Notes: generated from the sequence alone by a model not told the origin. A stretch of 64,000 nt of DNA from Macrotis lagotis (GCF_037893015.1 NC_133666.1:1-64000), one strand, 5' to 3'. Positions 1 to 12,999 are shown, numbered from the stretch's first letter. Numbers and translations: made by a program.

Positions 1-194
1 AAGAAGGCAGCTAGTTTAAAGTTTCAAAAGCTACTTTGAAGAAAGAAATAGTCAAACTGATTAGACAAATGAAGGGAAATTGGTAATAATAAGAAAAACA
101 TGCAACGTAAAGTTTCTTAATTAAATGGAATAATAAAATTTGAGAAAAGCAACAGGATTGGAAAGTTGTCTCTAAGAATTATATATATATACAT

Positions 195-237
<43 letters not shown>

Positions 238-400
238 GTATGTATATGGTTTGGCTTCCAACTTTATCTGTCATGGACAGTCAAGTTTTGATTCAAAATT
301 AGATTAAGGATTTTGCGCATAAATTGTATTCAGGATGGAATTATTTTAAAGCATCTTTCTGATACTATTAAAGGCAGGGGAAGAATTCATTTTACAGTGG
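1..400. other. Intergenic, AT-rich, with TA microsatellite
   Basis: No gene or known repeat was recognised. A TA/TATG simple repeat fills about 180-246, and the rest is A-rich unique-looking sequence. Confidence 0.5.
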
Positions 401-414
401 GAGGGGAAAAAATC

Positions 415-811
415 CACTCGAGTAATCAAAAGAGAAACTGAGTCAGTACCCTGAGCCAAACACTTTATTAAAGGGGCCTGGCCCCCTCTGATGAAGCAGA
501 CCCCAAATCTTCCTCACAATCTGAGGGTCCCAAGTCTTTCCACCACCCTGCTTTTAAAGGCCCCGGTATCCCAAACATGATACACTTTCATTGGTTGTCA
601 TATGATACATATACCAGAACACTCTAGAATGACCAAAAATAAGTGTCAGCAGGGTTACCAGTTAGGCAAGGTAAAAATATCTTCACTGACTAGGTGGTCA
701 TAAGATAGATGACCTACTCCCAACCAGAGATAGTACACCTGGCTACTCCTGTGGTTGATGCAAGAGGAGATGGAGCAGTTCTACATCTGTTCCAAGAACA
801 AACTTGTAGTT
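415..811 (-). mobile_element. Probable solo LTR, antisense
   Basis: On the minus strand this stretch carries an AATAAA signal (plus-strand TTTATT near 465-470) and has LTR-like composition with no coding capacity. It abuts a 5'-truncated L1 at about 812. No clean target-site duplication was found, so both edges are approximate. Similar LTR-like units occur at 36,165-36,550, 47,928-48,412, 54,105-54,780 and 59,547-60,235. Confidence 0.4.
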
Positions 812-1302
812 AAATACCAAACTAGAAATTCTGAAAATCAAGGGAGAGATTAATAAAATGGAAAGCAAGAAAGCCATTGGTCTTACAAATAAAACTAAGA
901 GTTGGTTTTAGGGAATTGGTTAATCTGACTAAAAAAATAGAAGATAATCAAAATACCAGTATCAAAAATGAGAAGGGTAAACTAACCACCAATGAGGAGA
1001 AGGTTAAAGAGATAATTCGGGGCTACTTTGCAAAACTGTATGCCAATAAAATTAGATAACTTGAGTGAAATGGATGAATATTGACAAAAAGACAAATAAA
1101 CAGAAGAGGAAATAAATTACTTAACTCCATTTCAGAAAAAGAAATTGAAGAGACCATCAATAAACTCCCTAAGAAAAACTTTCCAGGTCCAGATGTATTT
1201 ACAAACTCAATTAATTTCTGCCAAACATTGATGAAACAGTTAACTGCTATTCTACATAAACTATTTTTAAAAAAATAGGAGGAGCTCTGCCAAACACCTT
1301 TT

Positions 1303-2412
1303 ATGACACCAACATTGGTGCTGAGACCTAAACCAGGAAGAACCAAAACAGACAAAGAAAATTATAGAACAATCTCCCTAATGAATATTGATGCAAAAAT
1401 CTTAAATGAAATTCCAACAGTGAGACTACAGCAGGCTATTACCAGGATAATACACCATAATCGGGTAGGATTTATATCAGGCAGGCAGGGATGGTTCAAC
1501 ATTAGGAAAACACTCAACATAATTAAACATATCAATAGCAAAACCAAAAGAAATCATATGATTATCTCCAGAGATGCTGAAAAAGCCTTTGATAAAATAC
1601 AACATCCATTTCCTATTAAAAACACTAGAAGGTTTAGGAATAAAGGGAGTTTTCCTTAAAATAATAAATGGTATCTATCTAAAACCATCAACAAATATCA
1701 TATATAAGGGGAATAAACTCAGAGCGTTTCCAATAAATGCAGGGGGGCGAAACAAGGATGCCCACCATTACTATGCAATATAGTTTTAGAAATGCTAGCA
1801 GTAGCAAGAAGAGAAGAAAAAGAATCGGGAGGAAACAGAATTGGCAATGAGGAAGCAAAACTTTCACTCTTTGCAGATGATATGATGGCATACCTAGAGA
1901 ACCCGAGAAAATCATCTAAAAACCTCCTTGAAACAATTAACAAATTCAGCGAAGTAGCAGGACATAAAACAAACCCACATAAATCATCAGCATTTCTAGA
2001 TATGAACAACGAAGCCCAAGAGCAAGAGACAGAAAGAGAAATTCCATTTAAAATAGCTGTAGACAACACTAAATACTTGGGAGTCTACCTCACAAGACAA
2101 ACCCAGAAACTATATGAACACAATTATAAAGTTCTCCTCACCCAAATAAAGTCAGATCTACATAATCGGGAAAATGTCAAATGCTCATGGTTGGGTCAAG
2201 CCAATATAAGCAAAATGACAATTCTACCCAAATTAAAGTACTTATTCAGTGCCGTACCAAACAAACTACCAAATGACCACATAACCGCGCTAGAAAAAGT
2301 AGTTACAAAATTCAACTGGAGCAACAAAAGGGCAAGAAAAGCAAGGGAACGGATGAAAAAAAAATGTAAAGGAAGGTGGACTAGCTCTTCCAGATCTAAA
2401 ACTTTACTATAA
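1303..2412 (+). pseudogene. L1 ORF2 reverse transcriptase remnant
   Basis: Two overlapping open stretches (1303-1659 and 1792-2412, joined through 1574-1783 in another frame) encode the RT fingers and palm. The first contains [16 protein letters not shown], a diverged form of the LINE fingers motif. The second contains LFADDMMAYLENP, whose FADD supplies two catalytic aspartates (codons from 1870). At least two frameshifts separate the pieces, so no functional polymerase can be made. This is transposon-derived and not a host gene. Confidence 0.85.
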
Positions 2413-3463
2413 AGCAGCAGTCATCAAAACTGCCTGGTACTGGTTGAGAAATAGAGTAATGAATCACTGGATTAGGATAGGTTCAAGAAACTGCAGTCAA
2501 TGACGACAGCAATCTACTGTTTTGACAAACCCAAAGACATCAGCTTCTGGGATAAAGACTCACTGTTCAACACAAACTGGAAGACTGGAAAATAGCATGG
2601 CAAAACTAGGCACAGAGTCACATCTCACACCCTACTACATACCAAAATAAGGTCAAAATGGGTACAGGATTTAGACATAAAGAGTGACAACCATAGATAA
2701 ATTCATAGTCCAAAAAATACTCTATCTGATCTATGGAAAAGGGATCAATTTATGACTAAACAAGAATTAGGGCACATTATCAACTGTCAAATGAATGATT
2801 TTCACAAAATTAAATTAATAAGTTTTTGCACTAATAAAACCACTGCTGTCAAAATTGGAAGGAAAGCAGAAAGCTGGGAAACAATCTTCACAACTTCTGA
2901 TAAAGGTCTCATTTCTAAAATATATAGAGAATTGCATCAAATTTATAAGATCACAAGTCATTCCCCAATTGATAAATGGTCAAAGGATCTGAATGGGCAG
3001 TTTTCAAATGAAGCAATTAAAGCTATATATGAAATCATATGAAAAAATGGTCCAAATCACTATTGATTAGAGAAATGCAAATTCAAACAACAACGAGGTA
3101 TCAATCTCACATCTATTAGATTAGCCAAGATGAGAAAAAGGGAAGACGATCAATGTTGGAGAGGCTGTGGGAAGATTGGGGGATTGGGACGTTGATGTAT
3201 TGCTGGTGGAGTTGTGAATGGATCCAACCGTTCTGGAGAGCAATACGGAACTATGCCCAAAGAGCAATAATACTGTTCATACCTTTTGACCCAGCAATTC
3301 CAATTCTAGGACTATATCCAGAAGGAAATGCAAAATATGGGGAAAGTTCCATATGTTCCAAGTATTCATAGCACCTCTATGCCCATCCATTGGGGATTGA
3401 ATAAACAAGTTATGGTACGTGAATACTATGGAATATTATTGTTCCATAAGAAACCATAAATGG

Positions 3464-3630
3464 GGCCAGCTGGGTGGCGCAGTGGACAGAGCACCGACCC
3501 TGGAGTCAGGAGAAACTGAGTTCAAATCCCGCCTCAGGTACTTAATAATTACCTAGCTTGGTGGCCTTGGGCAAGTCACTTGACCCCATTGCCTTTCAAA
3601 AAGAAACAAAAAACAATGTTAAATTAAATG
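3464..3630 (+). mobile_element. Marsupial tRNA-derived SINE with TSD
   Basis: The element starts GGCCAGCTGGGTGGCGCAGT, has Pol III box A/B-like segments (GTTCAAATCCC is box B) and ends in an A-rich tail. A perfect 16-bp target-site duplication AAGAAACCATAAATGG flanks it (3448-3463 and 3631-3646). It inserted into the L1 3' end. Confidence 0.9.
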
Positions 3631-4109
3631 AAGAAACCATAAATGGCCGGACTCTGGAGAAGAGTGGAATGAGTTCCAGGATCTGATGCTGAGCAAGAGG
3701 GGTAGACTCAAGAGACCAATGTACACATCAACAACACTGTGAGATGAACAACCTTGATGGAAGTGGCTCCTCTCGACGGTCCAGAGAGCTAGGACAATTG
3801 TTTTTGACTGGTTATGAACTATATTATCCCCAACCAGGGGAAGAAAAACAAAACACAAAGAAAAGAAAAACAACCCTTCTGAATCTGATGAACACTTTGT
3901 AAAAATCATCTCTTATGTATCTCTTTCCCTTAATCCTAATTCCTCAAGCCAAAAATTACTCCTTTGTAAATGTTTAACAAAATATGTATGTAAAATGCGA
4001 ACCTGGCTGAGAGAAGGGGGCTGGGAAGGGAGGCTGGAGGGAAATTTTGTAACTTGCAAATATGCACATACAAAAGGATGAAAATAAATAAATTTTAAAA
4101 CAAAATAAA

Positions 4110-5018
4110 GAACAAATGGTAGGGGTGGGGATGGGGTTGGGGTGGGGTGGTTTCCTGGACCAGGTCACAAGGGGGGGGGGGACTTTCTGTACCACACTAC
4201 CACGCATATATAATTTGAGTATGGAATCTGAGCAGTCCAAGTGGAGATATTCTGTGTCAGTCCTTGCAGTTTAGAGAACAAGCAGTACTGAAATTTTAAG
4301 GTCCAGTACAGGTCTTTCTTATCTATAACTATATTCCTATGTAACTTATACAAAGGATGGGTTATGATATGTTACTTATTCTTATACCTATCACCAGATG
4401 ACTTATTAAATATGTTGTACTAAATGAGTATGGAGTCTTGTTCATACAATCATAAGGAATTAACTAACATTGATTAGAGTACAATCAATTGGCTAATACC
4501 GATTAGAATTTTAAATAAGGCTCCTAAAATTATTGAATCAACTATAAATTAACTTTCTCAACAGGTGGACCCTCATGAATTTCTAAAGACTCTTCTATCA
4601 GGTACAGGCTTTAGGTAAAGATAGGAACAGCAAATGGTACATAAAATGAAATTTGTGATGTTCCAAATTTGGAGAAGCCAATTTAGGCAATTGTACAAAG
4701 CTATATTAAGTCAGAATTACCTCAGAACCTCTAGAGTTGGAACCAGAGAAGCAGAACCTTCTTCAGATCTCTCCTGTGGATAAAACCAATTGTCCAAGAA
4801 AAGGTATCTAAGGACCAGATATTTACATGAAGCACCTGAGGCTCACAATGTGCTGGTTAAATGGACATGGAGAATCTATAGTATTACCTTGATCTTTTGT
4901 GTCACCGTGTTTATGTTGAAGTTTTTCTGGTTATTTTGGTGACATGCATATTTTCTTTCTCAAAACTAGTCCATTGTGAACCCTCTAAGTAGTTTGATCT
5001 GTAACCTGCCACTAAAAT
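4110..5018. other. No gene; G-tract then unique-looking DNA
   Basis: There is a G-rich run around 4120-4185, ending in a run of about ten G. The rest is AT-rich sequence without a recognised repeat or open frame of note. Confidence 0.5.
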
Positions 5019-5035
5019 GATGACTTAATATTATT

Positions 5036-5196
5036 TTGTTTTTGTCTTTTTAGATTCTTGCAAGGCAAATGGGGTTAAGTGGCTTGCCCAATGCCACACA
5101 GCTAAGTAATTATTAAGTGTCTGAGATTGGATTTGAACCCAGGCATTCCTGACTCCAAGGCCGGTGCTTTATCCACTATGCCACCTAGCCGCCCCA
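5036..5196 (-). mobile_element. Marsupial tRNA-derived SINE with TSD
   Basis: The reverse complement of the GGGGCGGCTAGGTGG... SINE. A 17-bp target-site duplication GATGACTTAATATTATT lies at 5019-5035 and 5197-5213. Confidence 0.92.
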
Positions 5197-5213
5197 GATG
5201 ACTTAATATTATT

Positions 5214-7190
5214 AAGACAATGAATTAATGAAAACCACTAGTGCATTGTTTGAAACTAGCCATGCATGGCTGGGAAACTGGATCACTTCTATGTGCTGTT
5301 TAGAGACCCTTAACCAAGGACCTATGTTATGCTGACCCGAAGCTCAGAGCTAAGGATTCATGCAAGGAGTTTTCTCACAATTTTCAATCATTGCTAAGGG
5401 AAGGGGCCAACAATCTAGTGGATGTGCACCTTATAGCCACCTCTTGCTAACCCTTCTTTGATCAGAGACCCTCTCCCTCTGATCCTGTTAATCCCTCTCT
5501 TCTCAGACAGGGTTCCAAAAAAAAGTGCCGAGGGAAAAAAATTGCTGGAAAAATGTAGGGAACCGTGAATTATGTTCCAGTTGCAGAAATTTATAAGCTG
5601 TGTAATCTTAAGCAATTGATCTTATTTCTGTTTGCCACAGTTTCCTGATCTGTAAAGAGGAAAATAATAGCAATAACCACTTTCCAGGGTTGTCATGAGG
5701 ATCAAAATACTACCAGAAGTAGTAAGAGCAATGATTTCTATATGGGATCATTTGGAAATCCAACAACCAAATTGATGTCATTTGAAGTTTTGTTTCCTAT
5801 TTCAAATGCATGATATTGTTATTCTACTTCTTAATTCTCTTGCATTGTAAACTTTGAAGGACTGTTGTAATGAAAGGGTTGTTAGGCACAACAACTTTTT
5901 AATCTGAATGAGTTGAACTTTTAAAAGGATGTGATTTAAAAAAAAAGATAATTGAAAACTGTCCAATATTTAATAAGGCACACTTTATTGTAAAACTAAC
6001 AACAATAATAAAATGTTGCTACGAGAGCAAATGTTCATTTAAAAATTTTTGACTATTATGAAAGTATATTGGATCATTTATGAATCAACTCTGAGGTATT
6101 TGCTGTTATGCCTGAAGTACCATCATAAAAAATCATATAAATGAATGAATGAATAAACAAACAAACAAACAAATAAAATGCTGTTTGGGAAATATAAGGG
6201 AAAATATTTAAATCCTTAATTGTGGCTAGTAAAATTTTGCTATGTGGTAAAAATTGTTGGGCCTGTGATTTACTCTTGTTTCGAGCTTTGATTACAGGGA
6301 AAATTTGTCTGAATTCTCGTGAAGCCAATAGTCAAAAATGGCATGTTCTACAGTCTAGGAGCTACTAAAGTTCTGCTTGGGGCATGACCATGGCACAACC
6401 TAGGGTAGAATCCTCTTGCCTCCCATTGTGCTATTTCCTTTATGAATGGGAAATTTCCCCACCTGGTCAATCTTGAGGCTTACTCTGAACACCCTGTGAC
6501 TACGTGATTGACCATTAGATTGACCCATGCCTGGAAACAAAACTAATGGAGAGTCCTTCCCCCTCCCCACCCCACCCCCACACACTCCCACCTCCTCTGT
6601 ATAGTCCAGTCCCTGGACTCTCATGGTAGTCTAAGTTACCCCGCAATGGACTGTGTCTCCATTCTTGAAGACCAGTCCTTCCCGAAATATACAAAGTAGG
6701 GAACGCTGACCCAGAGGTCCTGACCCAGAAAGATGGGGGAATTTCTGCCCCTTTGGCAGATACTGTGGCGGTTGGCACTCCTAGGGGCTTGTGAACAGTC
6801 CTGGCAGTGGCTGATTGGGTTGAGGCTCTTGCTGGTGTGGTATTGGATTTCCTTCCCCATGCAGTGGCAACACTCAGCAGTCACCCCACTCAGCATCTTT
6901 CAGTCAGTCGCCTTATACATTTAGAAGCTTAGTCTCCTTCAAAGCTCATCCCCACTGCACCCATCTGAAGACTCTTGCTCTTGTTTCAACTATTGAGCCC
7001 ACTGGTGACCTGACTGCAATCATTCTGCAGGGCCAGAAGAAGCCATTGCCTGCAGCTTTAGACAGCTCTGGATGAAGATGACATCAGTATAGACAGAGGC
7101 CATGGGTTGACTAATGCTGACACGTGTGGTCTGTAATTGCCCTCTGGCATCTTTTGAAGGGAATCTTTGGAGCACACACCTGTCGTCTTC
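5214..7190. other. Intergenic; one MIR fragment, otherwise no gene
   Basis: About 5596-5715 resembles a sense MIR (tgtgtaatcttaagcaa... tttcctgatctgtaaag). A tetranucleotide-like AATG/AAAC run lies at 6139-6180. Overlapping small open frames at 6400-6900 lie in moderately GC-rich sequence but match nothing I know and show no splice or codon signature. Confidence 0.45.
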
Positions 7191-7199
7191 CTAATTATC

Positions 7200-7530
7200 T
7201 TGGTCTCTGGGAGGCTCAGTGGCACAGTGGATAGAGCACTGGCCCGGGAATCAGTGGGACCCAAGTTCAAATCCAACGTCAGATACTTGCTGGTTGTGTG
7301 ACCATAGACAAGTCATTTAACACTGATTGCCTTGCATACAGAGGTGTCTCAAGTCATCCTGATTCACATCTGGTCACTGGATCTTAGATGTCTCTGGAGG
7401 AGAAAGTGAGGCTGGTGCCTTAGCAAAGGAAGCCCACACCCAAATCCAATGCATGTGCTTGTCAAGGGATCATCTACGCGATGTCATGGTCTTCTTTGAG
7501 AATGAAGGACAAACATTAGATCAATATTGA
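7200..7530 (+). mobile_element. RTE-tailed marsupial SINE
   Basis: The tRNA-like head (GGCTCAGTGGCACAGTGGAT...) is followed by a body ending CTTTGAGAATGAAGGACAAAC, the typical 3' end shared with an RTE/BovB-class LINE. It is longer than the other tRNA SINEs in the window, consistent with mobilisation by RTE and not L1. Confidence 0.7.
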
Positions 7531-7739
7531 ACATCTTGTGGGAGAAGAATCAAATCTAAATGGAAGAAAGAAAACATTAGAGAGAAAGAAATGACCTAAT
7601 ACGTAAGAAAACTTTTAAAAATTGAAGATAAACTTTGGTCTTCATTTAAACTCCACAGTTTCTTCTCTGGATATGGATGGTATTTTCCTTCACAAGTTTT
7701 TTTAGAATTTTCTTTGATTATCGTACTACTGAGATGACT

Positions 7740-7900
7740 AAGTCCATTATATCAACCTTCTCATCCTACAGAAAGGGAAGCTGAGAACCAGAAGTGGGTG
7801 AGTGCTTGGCCAATGTCACACAGTCAGTCTCAGAAGATCTGAGACTTGTGCATGGATCTCTCTTGCCTGCTAGGCTACCTGGTTTTTATTTGGCCATCTC
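7740..7900 (-). repeat. MIR-like CORE-SINE fragment
   Basis: Contains the degenerate MIR-type stretch AAGTGGGTGAGTGCTTGGCC followed by AATGTCACACAGTCAG. Decayed, no target-site duplication. Confidence 0.5.
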
Positions 7901-8703
7901 CCTCCTCTTCCAGCCACAGTTCATGTGCCCAATGAAGATCCCTCAGAAAACACTGCAGGTTTCTACCATTCCCTATGATTTGGGTAGGTTGCCCATAGAT
8001 GCAGGGGTCTGGGGGTTGCCCTGATGACACTGGGACTAAGTGAAGAGGAAGAAAACCCCTGAATTTTGGGCCAGTTTATTCTTACACATGCATCAGCGTG
8101 AGTCTCAGCAAGTCCCATGACCTCTCTAAATGTGTTTCTATAGTCCTCTCTGCTTCAGTATTTCCCTGGGATTTAGTGGTAGAGAGCCCTGTTTCATTTG
8201 CTCCGGTAAATCCACCAATTATATAGTGGATATGGGAAAGGTGGAAGGAGGCTTTTGTGGCGTCAAGAGATGTTTCCTGGAGGTGGGCAGAACCAATATG
8301 GGCTTCCAAAGATTGGAAAGAAGGTGGAAATCATCAACAGTGAAGCGGCATGTTTTATGACAGCCCTCTGGCATGAAGAATTCCCTCTTGGGAAGACTTA
8401 AGGTACCTCTATTGACCCTTGCTGCCTACAACTGGTCTCACGGTGCCCGACTCACCAAGTATAGGTGTGACTGTCAATAGGTTAATGATTCCTTGTCCTG
8501 GAACCTAGTTTAAGTTTAAGGAAAGGCCCATGACCCATATTAATCAATTTGGTGTGAATCTATAAGAGGTAATGATTATCGGAAATTAGCAGCAATTATT
8601 AAGTGATAGATTCATCGAGTAATGCAGATTTCCTTAAATATCTATCCGTAAGTTCCAGGCTAAACATGTACGAAGGCACATTTTACATCAATCGTAGAGG
8701 GAT
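7901..8703. other. Intergenic, no gene seen
   Basis: The short open frames here lack coding features or family matches that I recognise. Confidence 0.45.
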
Positions 8704-10082
8704 CAGAGACAGAACCCACAGAGGGACCCAGTGAGGCAGTTCTCCTACTCAAGGTAACCTGGAAAAGAGCAGAAAGGCTGTGCTCCCCGGGATCCAAGGG
8801 GCGGCCCGCCAGAGGGGTGGCCCGCCAGAGCGAAAGAACTTCAGCCTCCGGGAGGCAGCCCCAGGGCGCTGGGAGCCACAGCTCACAGCAGCGGGGGGAG
8901 GGGGGGGCAGTTTCCTGAACTACGCCCCGGGGAGCACCAGGCACAAAGTGGGGGGAACAGAGGGGGACCTCTGCCAGAACGAGCACGTGGAACTCAGCCC
9001 TCAGGGCACACAGCCAGCAAGGTGGTCTTTCGGCAGCCCAGATCCGGGAACAGAAGCAGGCAGCCAGTAAGCAGGAGCCCCCAGGGCATGAGTCCATTGA
9101 ACCTAGGGAGGGGAGTGAAGAGAGATTGCAGAGCTCTGTCCTCTGCCTCTGGAACAGGACTCTGGGGCTCTGACCACATTCAGATCCTGATCCCAGTCTA
9201 GGCCCCCCCCCCCAGAAGAGCAGCAGGGCCCCCCACCTTAGCCCCGTGGCAGAGGGGGATGCATATGGTCATTCACAGACCAGGAGGGGGGACAGAGCCT
9301 CACACACTGAGATCCTTGTGGGAGGGTCCCAAAAGATCAGGAAGCACCCCCAAAACAGGCGCAGGCTGGGAAAAATGAGCAAGCAGAGAAAAAAGAGGAA
9401 CGCAATCGAGAAATATTTTGCGAATGAGCTCAAGAAGGATCAAAATACTCAGTCTGAAGATGAGGAAGCACAAGCTCCTACATCTAAAGACTCCAAGAAA
9501 AACAGAAATTGGGCTCAGGCTATGACAGAGCTCAAAAAAGTCTTTGAAAATCAAATGAGGGAGTTAGAAGAAAAACTGGGAAAAGAAATGAGAGGGATGG
9601 AGGAAAAACATGAAAATGAACTCAGCAGCCTAGTCAAGGAAATCCAAAAAAATGCTGAAGAAAATAGCATGCTAAAAACCAGCTTAGGTCAAATGGATAA
9701 AACAGTTCAAAAAGTTATGGAGTAGAAGAATGCTTTAAAAAGCAGAATGGGCCAGATGGAAAAGAGATAAGAAAACTCTCTGAAGAGAACGAATCCTTCA
9801 GACAAAGAATAGAATTCAGGGAGATTGATGAATTTGCCAGAAATCAGGAATCAATACTTCAACCCCCCCCCCCAAAAAATGAAAAATTAGAAGAAAATGT
9901 GAAATATCTCATTGAAAAAACAACTGATATGGAAAACAGACTTAGGAAAAATAATTTTAAAATTATTGGAATACCTGAAAGTCATGATCAGGAAAAGAGC
10001 CTTGACATCATTTTCAAAGAATTACTACAGGAAAATTGCCCTGATATTCTAGAAGCAGAGGGCAAAATAGAAATGGAGAGGA
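8704..10082 (+). mobile_element. HAL1 (half-L1), 5' portion of a split copy
   Basis: It begins at GAGACAGAACCCACAG, about 90 bases inside the 5' end seen in the complete HAL1 at 10,702. It then runs through the GC-rich 5' UTR into ORF1. It stops abruptly at 10,082 inside ORF1. Its last ~390 bases are repeated almost perfectly at 16,663-17,045, including private mutations (a TAG at 9723-9725 and a poly-C run near 9862). The remainder of the element therefore appears to be at 16,663-18,822. Confidence 0.8.
9375..9725 (+). pseudogene. HAL1 ORF1p N-terminal part
   Basis: An ATG at 9375 opens a frame whose product starts MSKQRKKRN and continues as a charged, heptad-rich coiled coil, as in L1-type ORF1p trimerisation domains. 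A TAG at 9723-9725 ends it. The same TAG is in the 16,663 copy but not in the complete HAL1, where the codon is GAG. The RNA-binding domain continues downstream in another frame at 9899-10,082. Dead transposon gene. Confidence 0.8.
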
Positions 10083-10475
10083 GAGCTGCTAATACTGAAT
10101 TCCCAATTTTCTTGAAACTCGTATTTCTTGATAAGCCAAGAGCCATCCCACATCTAGATCCTCTAAGCTTTTCCCTCTAAATCTGGACTTTGAGAGGGCA
10201 GACAATCTTCTAGCTAGGAAATTCTATGTTCTGAACTCCAGAACCCTAACAACACAGATCTTGGAAAGATCTTGGGAAGACCCGATACCAAGCTACCAAG
10301 AGCCGATAGTTTCGATTCTAAGGCAGTGCCTTCAGACATTTCAAAAGGATTTTACTTTTTATTTTTTTATTGGATCATTCTTACCATGCTCATGAATCTT
10401 GCCACATGCAAATTTTCTTTTTTTTCTTTGTACTTAATAGTACTTTATTTTTCCTAATGACATACAAGGATAGTT
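10083..10475. other. Non-HAL1 sequence after the split point
   Basis: At 10,082/10,083 HAL1 homology ends and unrelated sequence begins. No gene or known repeat was recognised. Confidence 0.5.
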
Positions 10476-10620
10476 TTTCTTTTTTTTCTTTAGGTTTTTG
10501 CAAGGCTAAATTAGGGTTAAGTGACTTGCCCAAGGCCACATAGGTAGGTAATTATTAAGTGCCTGAGGCTGGATTTGAACTCAGATACTCCTGACTCCAT
10601 TGTGCCACCTAGCCACCCCT
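10476..10620 (-). mobile_element. Marsupial tRNA-derived SINE, antisense
   Basis: Reverse complement of the tRNA SINE: TTTTTGCAAGGCTAAATTAG at the left and CACCTAGCCACCCC at the right. A short internal deletion removes the usual GGCCGGTGCTCTATCCACT region. Target-site duplication not clear. Confidence 0.85.
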
Positions 10621-10710
10621 GAGGATAATTTTTAACATGCATTTTTGTGTAAGATTTTGAGTTCCAAATCCCTTCCCTCCCCTTTCCTCAAGACTATAAG
10701 CGGGGGAGGA

Positions 10711-10723
10711 GCCAAGATGGCGA
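10711..10723 (+). promoter_or_regulatory. YY1-like site at HAL1 5' end
   Basis: GCCAAGATGGCGA lies about ten bases from the element start. It matches the AAGATGGC core of YY1 sites, which set the transcription start in human L1 5' UTRs. The minus-strand L1 ending at 43,946 has the same core at its 5' edge. Confidence 0.5.
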
Positions 10724-11439
10724 CAAGAAGGGATCGAGTCTTAGGAGCTCTCTGATAAAACTCATCAGCTAAGGACTCTAACTAAACTTTCGAGAGACAG
10801 AACCCACATAGGGACCCAGTGAGGCAGTTCTCCTACTCAAGGTAACCTGGAAAAGAGCAGAAAGGCTCTGCTCCCCGGGGTCGGAGGGGCGGCCCGCCAG
10901 AAGGGTGGCCCACCAGAGCGAAAGAACTTCAAGCCTCCCGGAGGCAGCCCCAGGGCACTCGGAGTCTCAGCTCATAGCAGCGGGGGAGTTTCCTGAGCTG
11001 CACCTCGAGGAGCACCAAGCACAAAGTGGGGGAACAGTGGGGGACCTCTGCCAGAGCAAGCACGTGGAGCCCAGCCCTCACAGGGAGCAGCTTGGTCTTT
11101 CTGCAGCCCAGAGCTGGAAACAGAAGCAGACGGAGCCTTTAAGCAGGAGCTTCCAGGGCATGAGCCCATTGAGCTGAGGGAGGGGAGTGAAGAGAAACTG
11201 CGAGTTCGGTCCTCTGCCCCTGGAACAGGACTCTGGGGCTCTGACCACATTCAGATCCTGATCGAAGTCTAGGCCCCCCCATAGAACAGTAGGCCCCCCC
11301 ACCTCAGCCCCGTGGCAGAGGGAGGTGCTTATGGTCATTCACAAACCAAGAGGGAGGACAGAGCCTCACACATTGAGACCCTTGTGGGAGTGCCCCAAAA
11401 GCTCAGGAAGCACCCCCAAACCAGGCCCAGGCTGGGAAA

Positions 11440-12583
11440 ATGAGCAAGCAGACAAACAAAAGGAAGACTACTGAGAAATATTTTGCAAATGAGCCCAAGA
11501 AGGATCAAAATACTCAGTCTGAAGATGAGGAAGCACAAGCTCCTGCATCTAAAGAAAAACAGAAATTGGGCTCAGGCTATGACAGCTCAAAAAAGACTTT
11601 GAAAATCAAATGAGGGAGTTGGAAGGAAAAACTGGGAAAAGAAAGGAGAGAGATGCAGGAAAAACATGAAAATGAAGTCAGCAGCTTAGTCAAGGAAATC
11701 CAAAAAAAATGCTGAAGAAAATAGCATGCTAAAAACCAGCTTAGGTCAAATGGATAAAACAGTTCAAAAAGTTATGGAGGAGAAGAATGCTTTAAAAAGC
11801 AAAATTGGCCAGATGGAAAAAAGAGATAAGAAAACTCTCTGAGGAGAACAAATCCTTCAGACAAAGAATAGAATTCAGGGAGATTGATGAATTTACCGGA
11901 AATCAGGAATCAATACTTCAAAACAAAAAAAAAAATGAAAAATTAGAAGAAAATGTGAAATATCTCATTGAAAAAAAACAACTGATATGGAAAACAGACT
12001 TAGGAAAGATAATTTAAAAATTATTGGAATACCTGAAAGTCATTATCAGGAAAAGAGTCTTGACATCATTTTCAAAGAATTACTACAGGAAAATTGCCCT
12101 GATATTATAGAAGCAGAGGGCAAAATAGAAATGGAGAGAATCCACCAATCCCCCAGAGAAAGAGATCCCAAAAAACCAACCCCTAGGAATATTATAGCCA
12201 AGTTCCAGAACTCCCAAGTCAAAGAGAAAATATTACAAGCAGCCAGAAGGACACAGTTCAAATATTGTGGAGCTGCAGTCGGGATCACACAGGACTTAGC
12301 AGCAACTACATTGGAAGCTCGTAGGTCTTGGAATACATTATACCGGAAGGCAAAAGAGCTTAGAATGCAGCCAAGAATGAACTACCCAGCAAGGCTGAAT
12401 GTCCTCTTCCAGGGAAAAAGATGGACTTTCAATGAACCAGGGGAATTTCAAATGTTCCTTTTGGAATGGCCAGAGCTGATACAGGACTCAGGTGAAGCAT
12501 GGAGATTGGAGAAGAGGGGGGGAAATATGAGGGACTTAATGAGGATGAACTGCATGTATTCCTGCATAGAAAAATTACACTGA
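11440..12583 (+). pseudogene. HAL1 ORF1p, frameshifted
   Basis: The start ATG (11,440, product begins MSKQTNKRK) corresponds to that of the split copy. The coiled-coil half is broken by frameshifts. The C-terminal half reads openly at 11,987-12,583 and has the L1 ORF1p RRM and C-terminal domain signatures ([41 protein letters not shown]). It is an RNA-binding chaperone in origin and cannot be full-length here. Confidence 0.8.
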
Positions 12584-12999
12584 TAATACTCATATGAATG
12601 TTCTCAGTTAATACAGCAGGTAGAGGGAGCTTTTATAGTTGAAGCACAGGAGAAAGCTGAATTCGAAGATAAAATATGGTGTAAAAATGGAGTCAATAGA
12701 GAAAAAGGGAAATGGAATGGGAGAAAAAAAAAAGGAGAGGGGGAATAGTCCAAGATATTTCACATAAGATTTTTTTATTACAATGAGCTATTGCAATGAT
12801 ATGGAAGGGGGGAGGCAAGGGGGAATGAGGGAACCTTTGCTCTCATCAGAAATGGCTAGGAGAGGAAACTCAATGGGGACATCTGGAGTAAGAAGGGGGG
12901 GAGCAGGGGGAAGGGGTGGGGATGTGAATAAAGGAGGAGAGGATGGACCATGGGGGGAGACTGGTCAGATATAACACATTTTCTTTCTTACTTCTTGCA

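Larger units (their letters stand above)
812..4108 (+). mobile_element. L1 retrotransposon, 5'-truncated, sense
   Basis: Translated pieces match marsupial L1 ORF2 in order: the endonuclease-RT linker (about 812-1060), the reverse transcriptase (1303-2412) with the FADD catalytic motif at 1870-1881, and the C-terminal part (2752-3371). The C-terminal part resembles the corresponding part of the antisense L1 at 37,223-43,946. Stops and frameshifts break it throughout, so it is dead. The 3' UTR ends in an A-rich tail with AATAAATAAA near 4085. The endonuclease and ORF1 are missing. A SINE interrupts the 3' part. Confidence 0.85.

Noticed and set aside
3464..3630. Pol III box A/B sequences suggestive of a tRNA gene
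   Set aside because: Part of a dispersed SINE with TSD and A-rich tail, repeated many times; no cloverleaf-forming intact tRNA.
8780..9097. GC-rich block resembling a CpG island promoter with open frames on both strands
   Set aside because: It is the HAL1 5' UTR, present again at 10,800-11,300.
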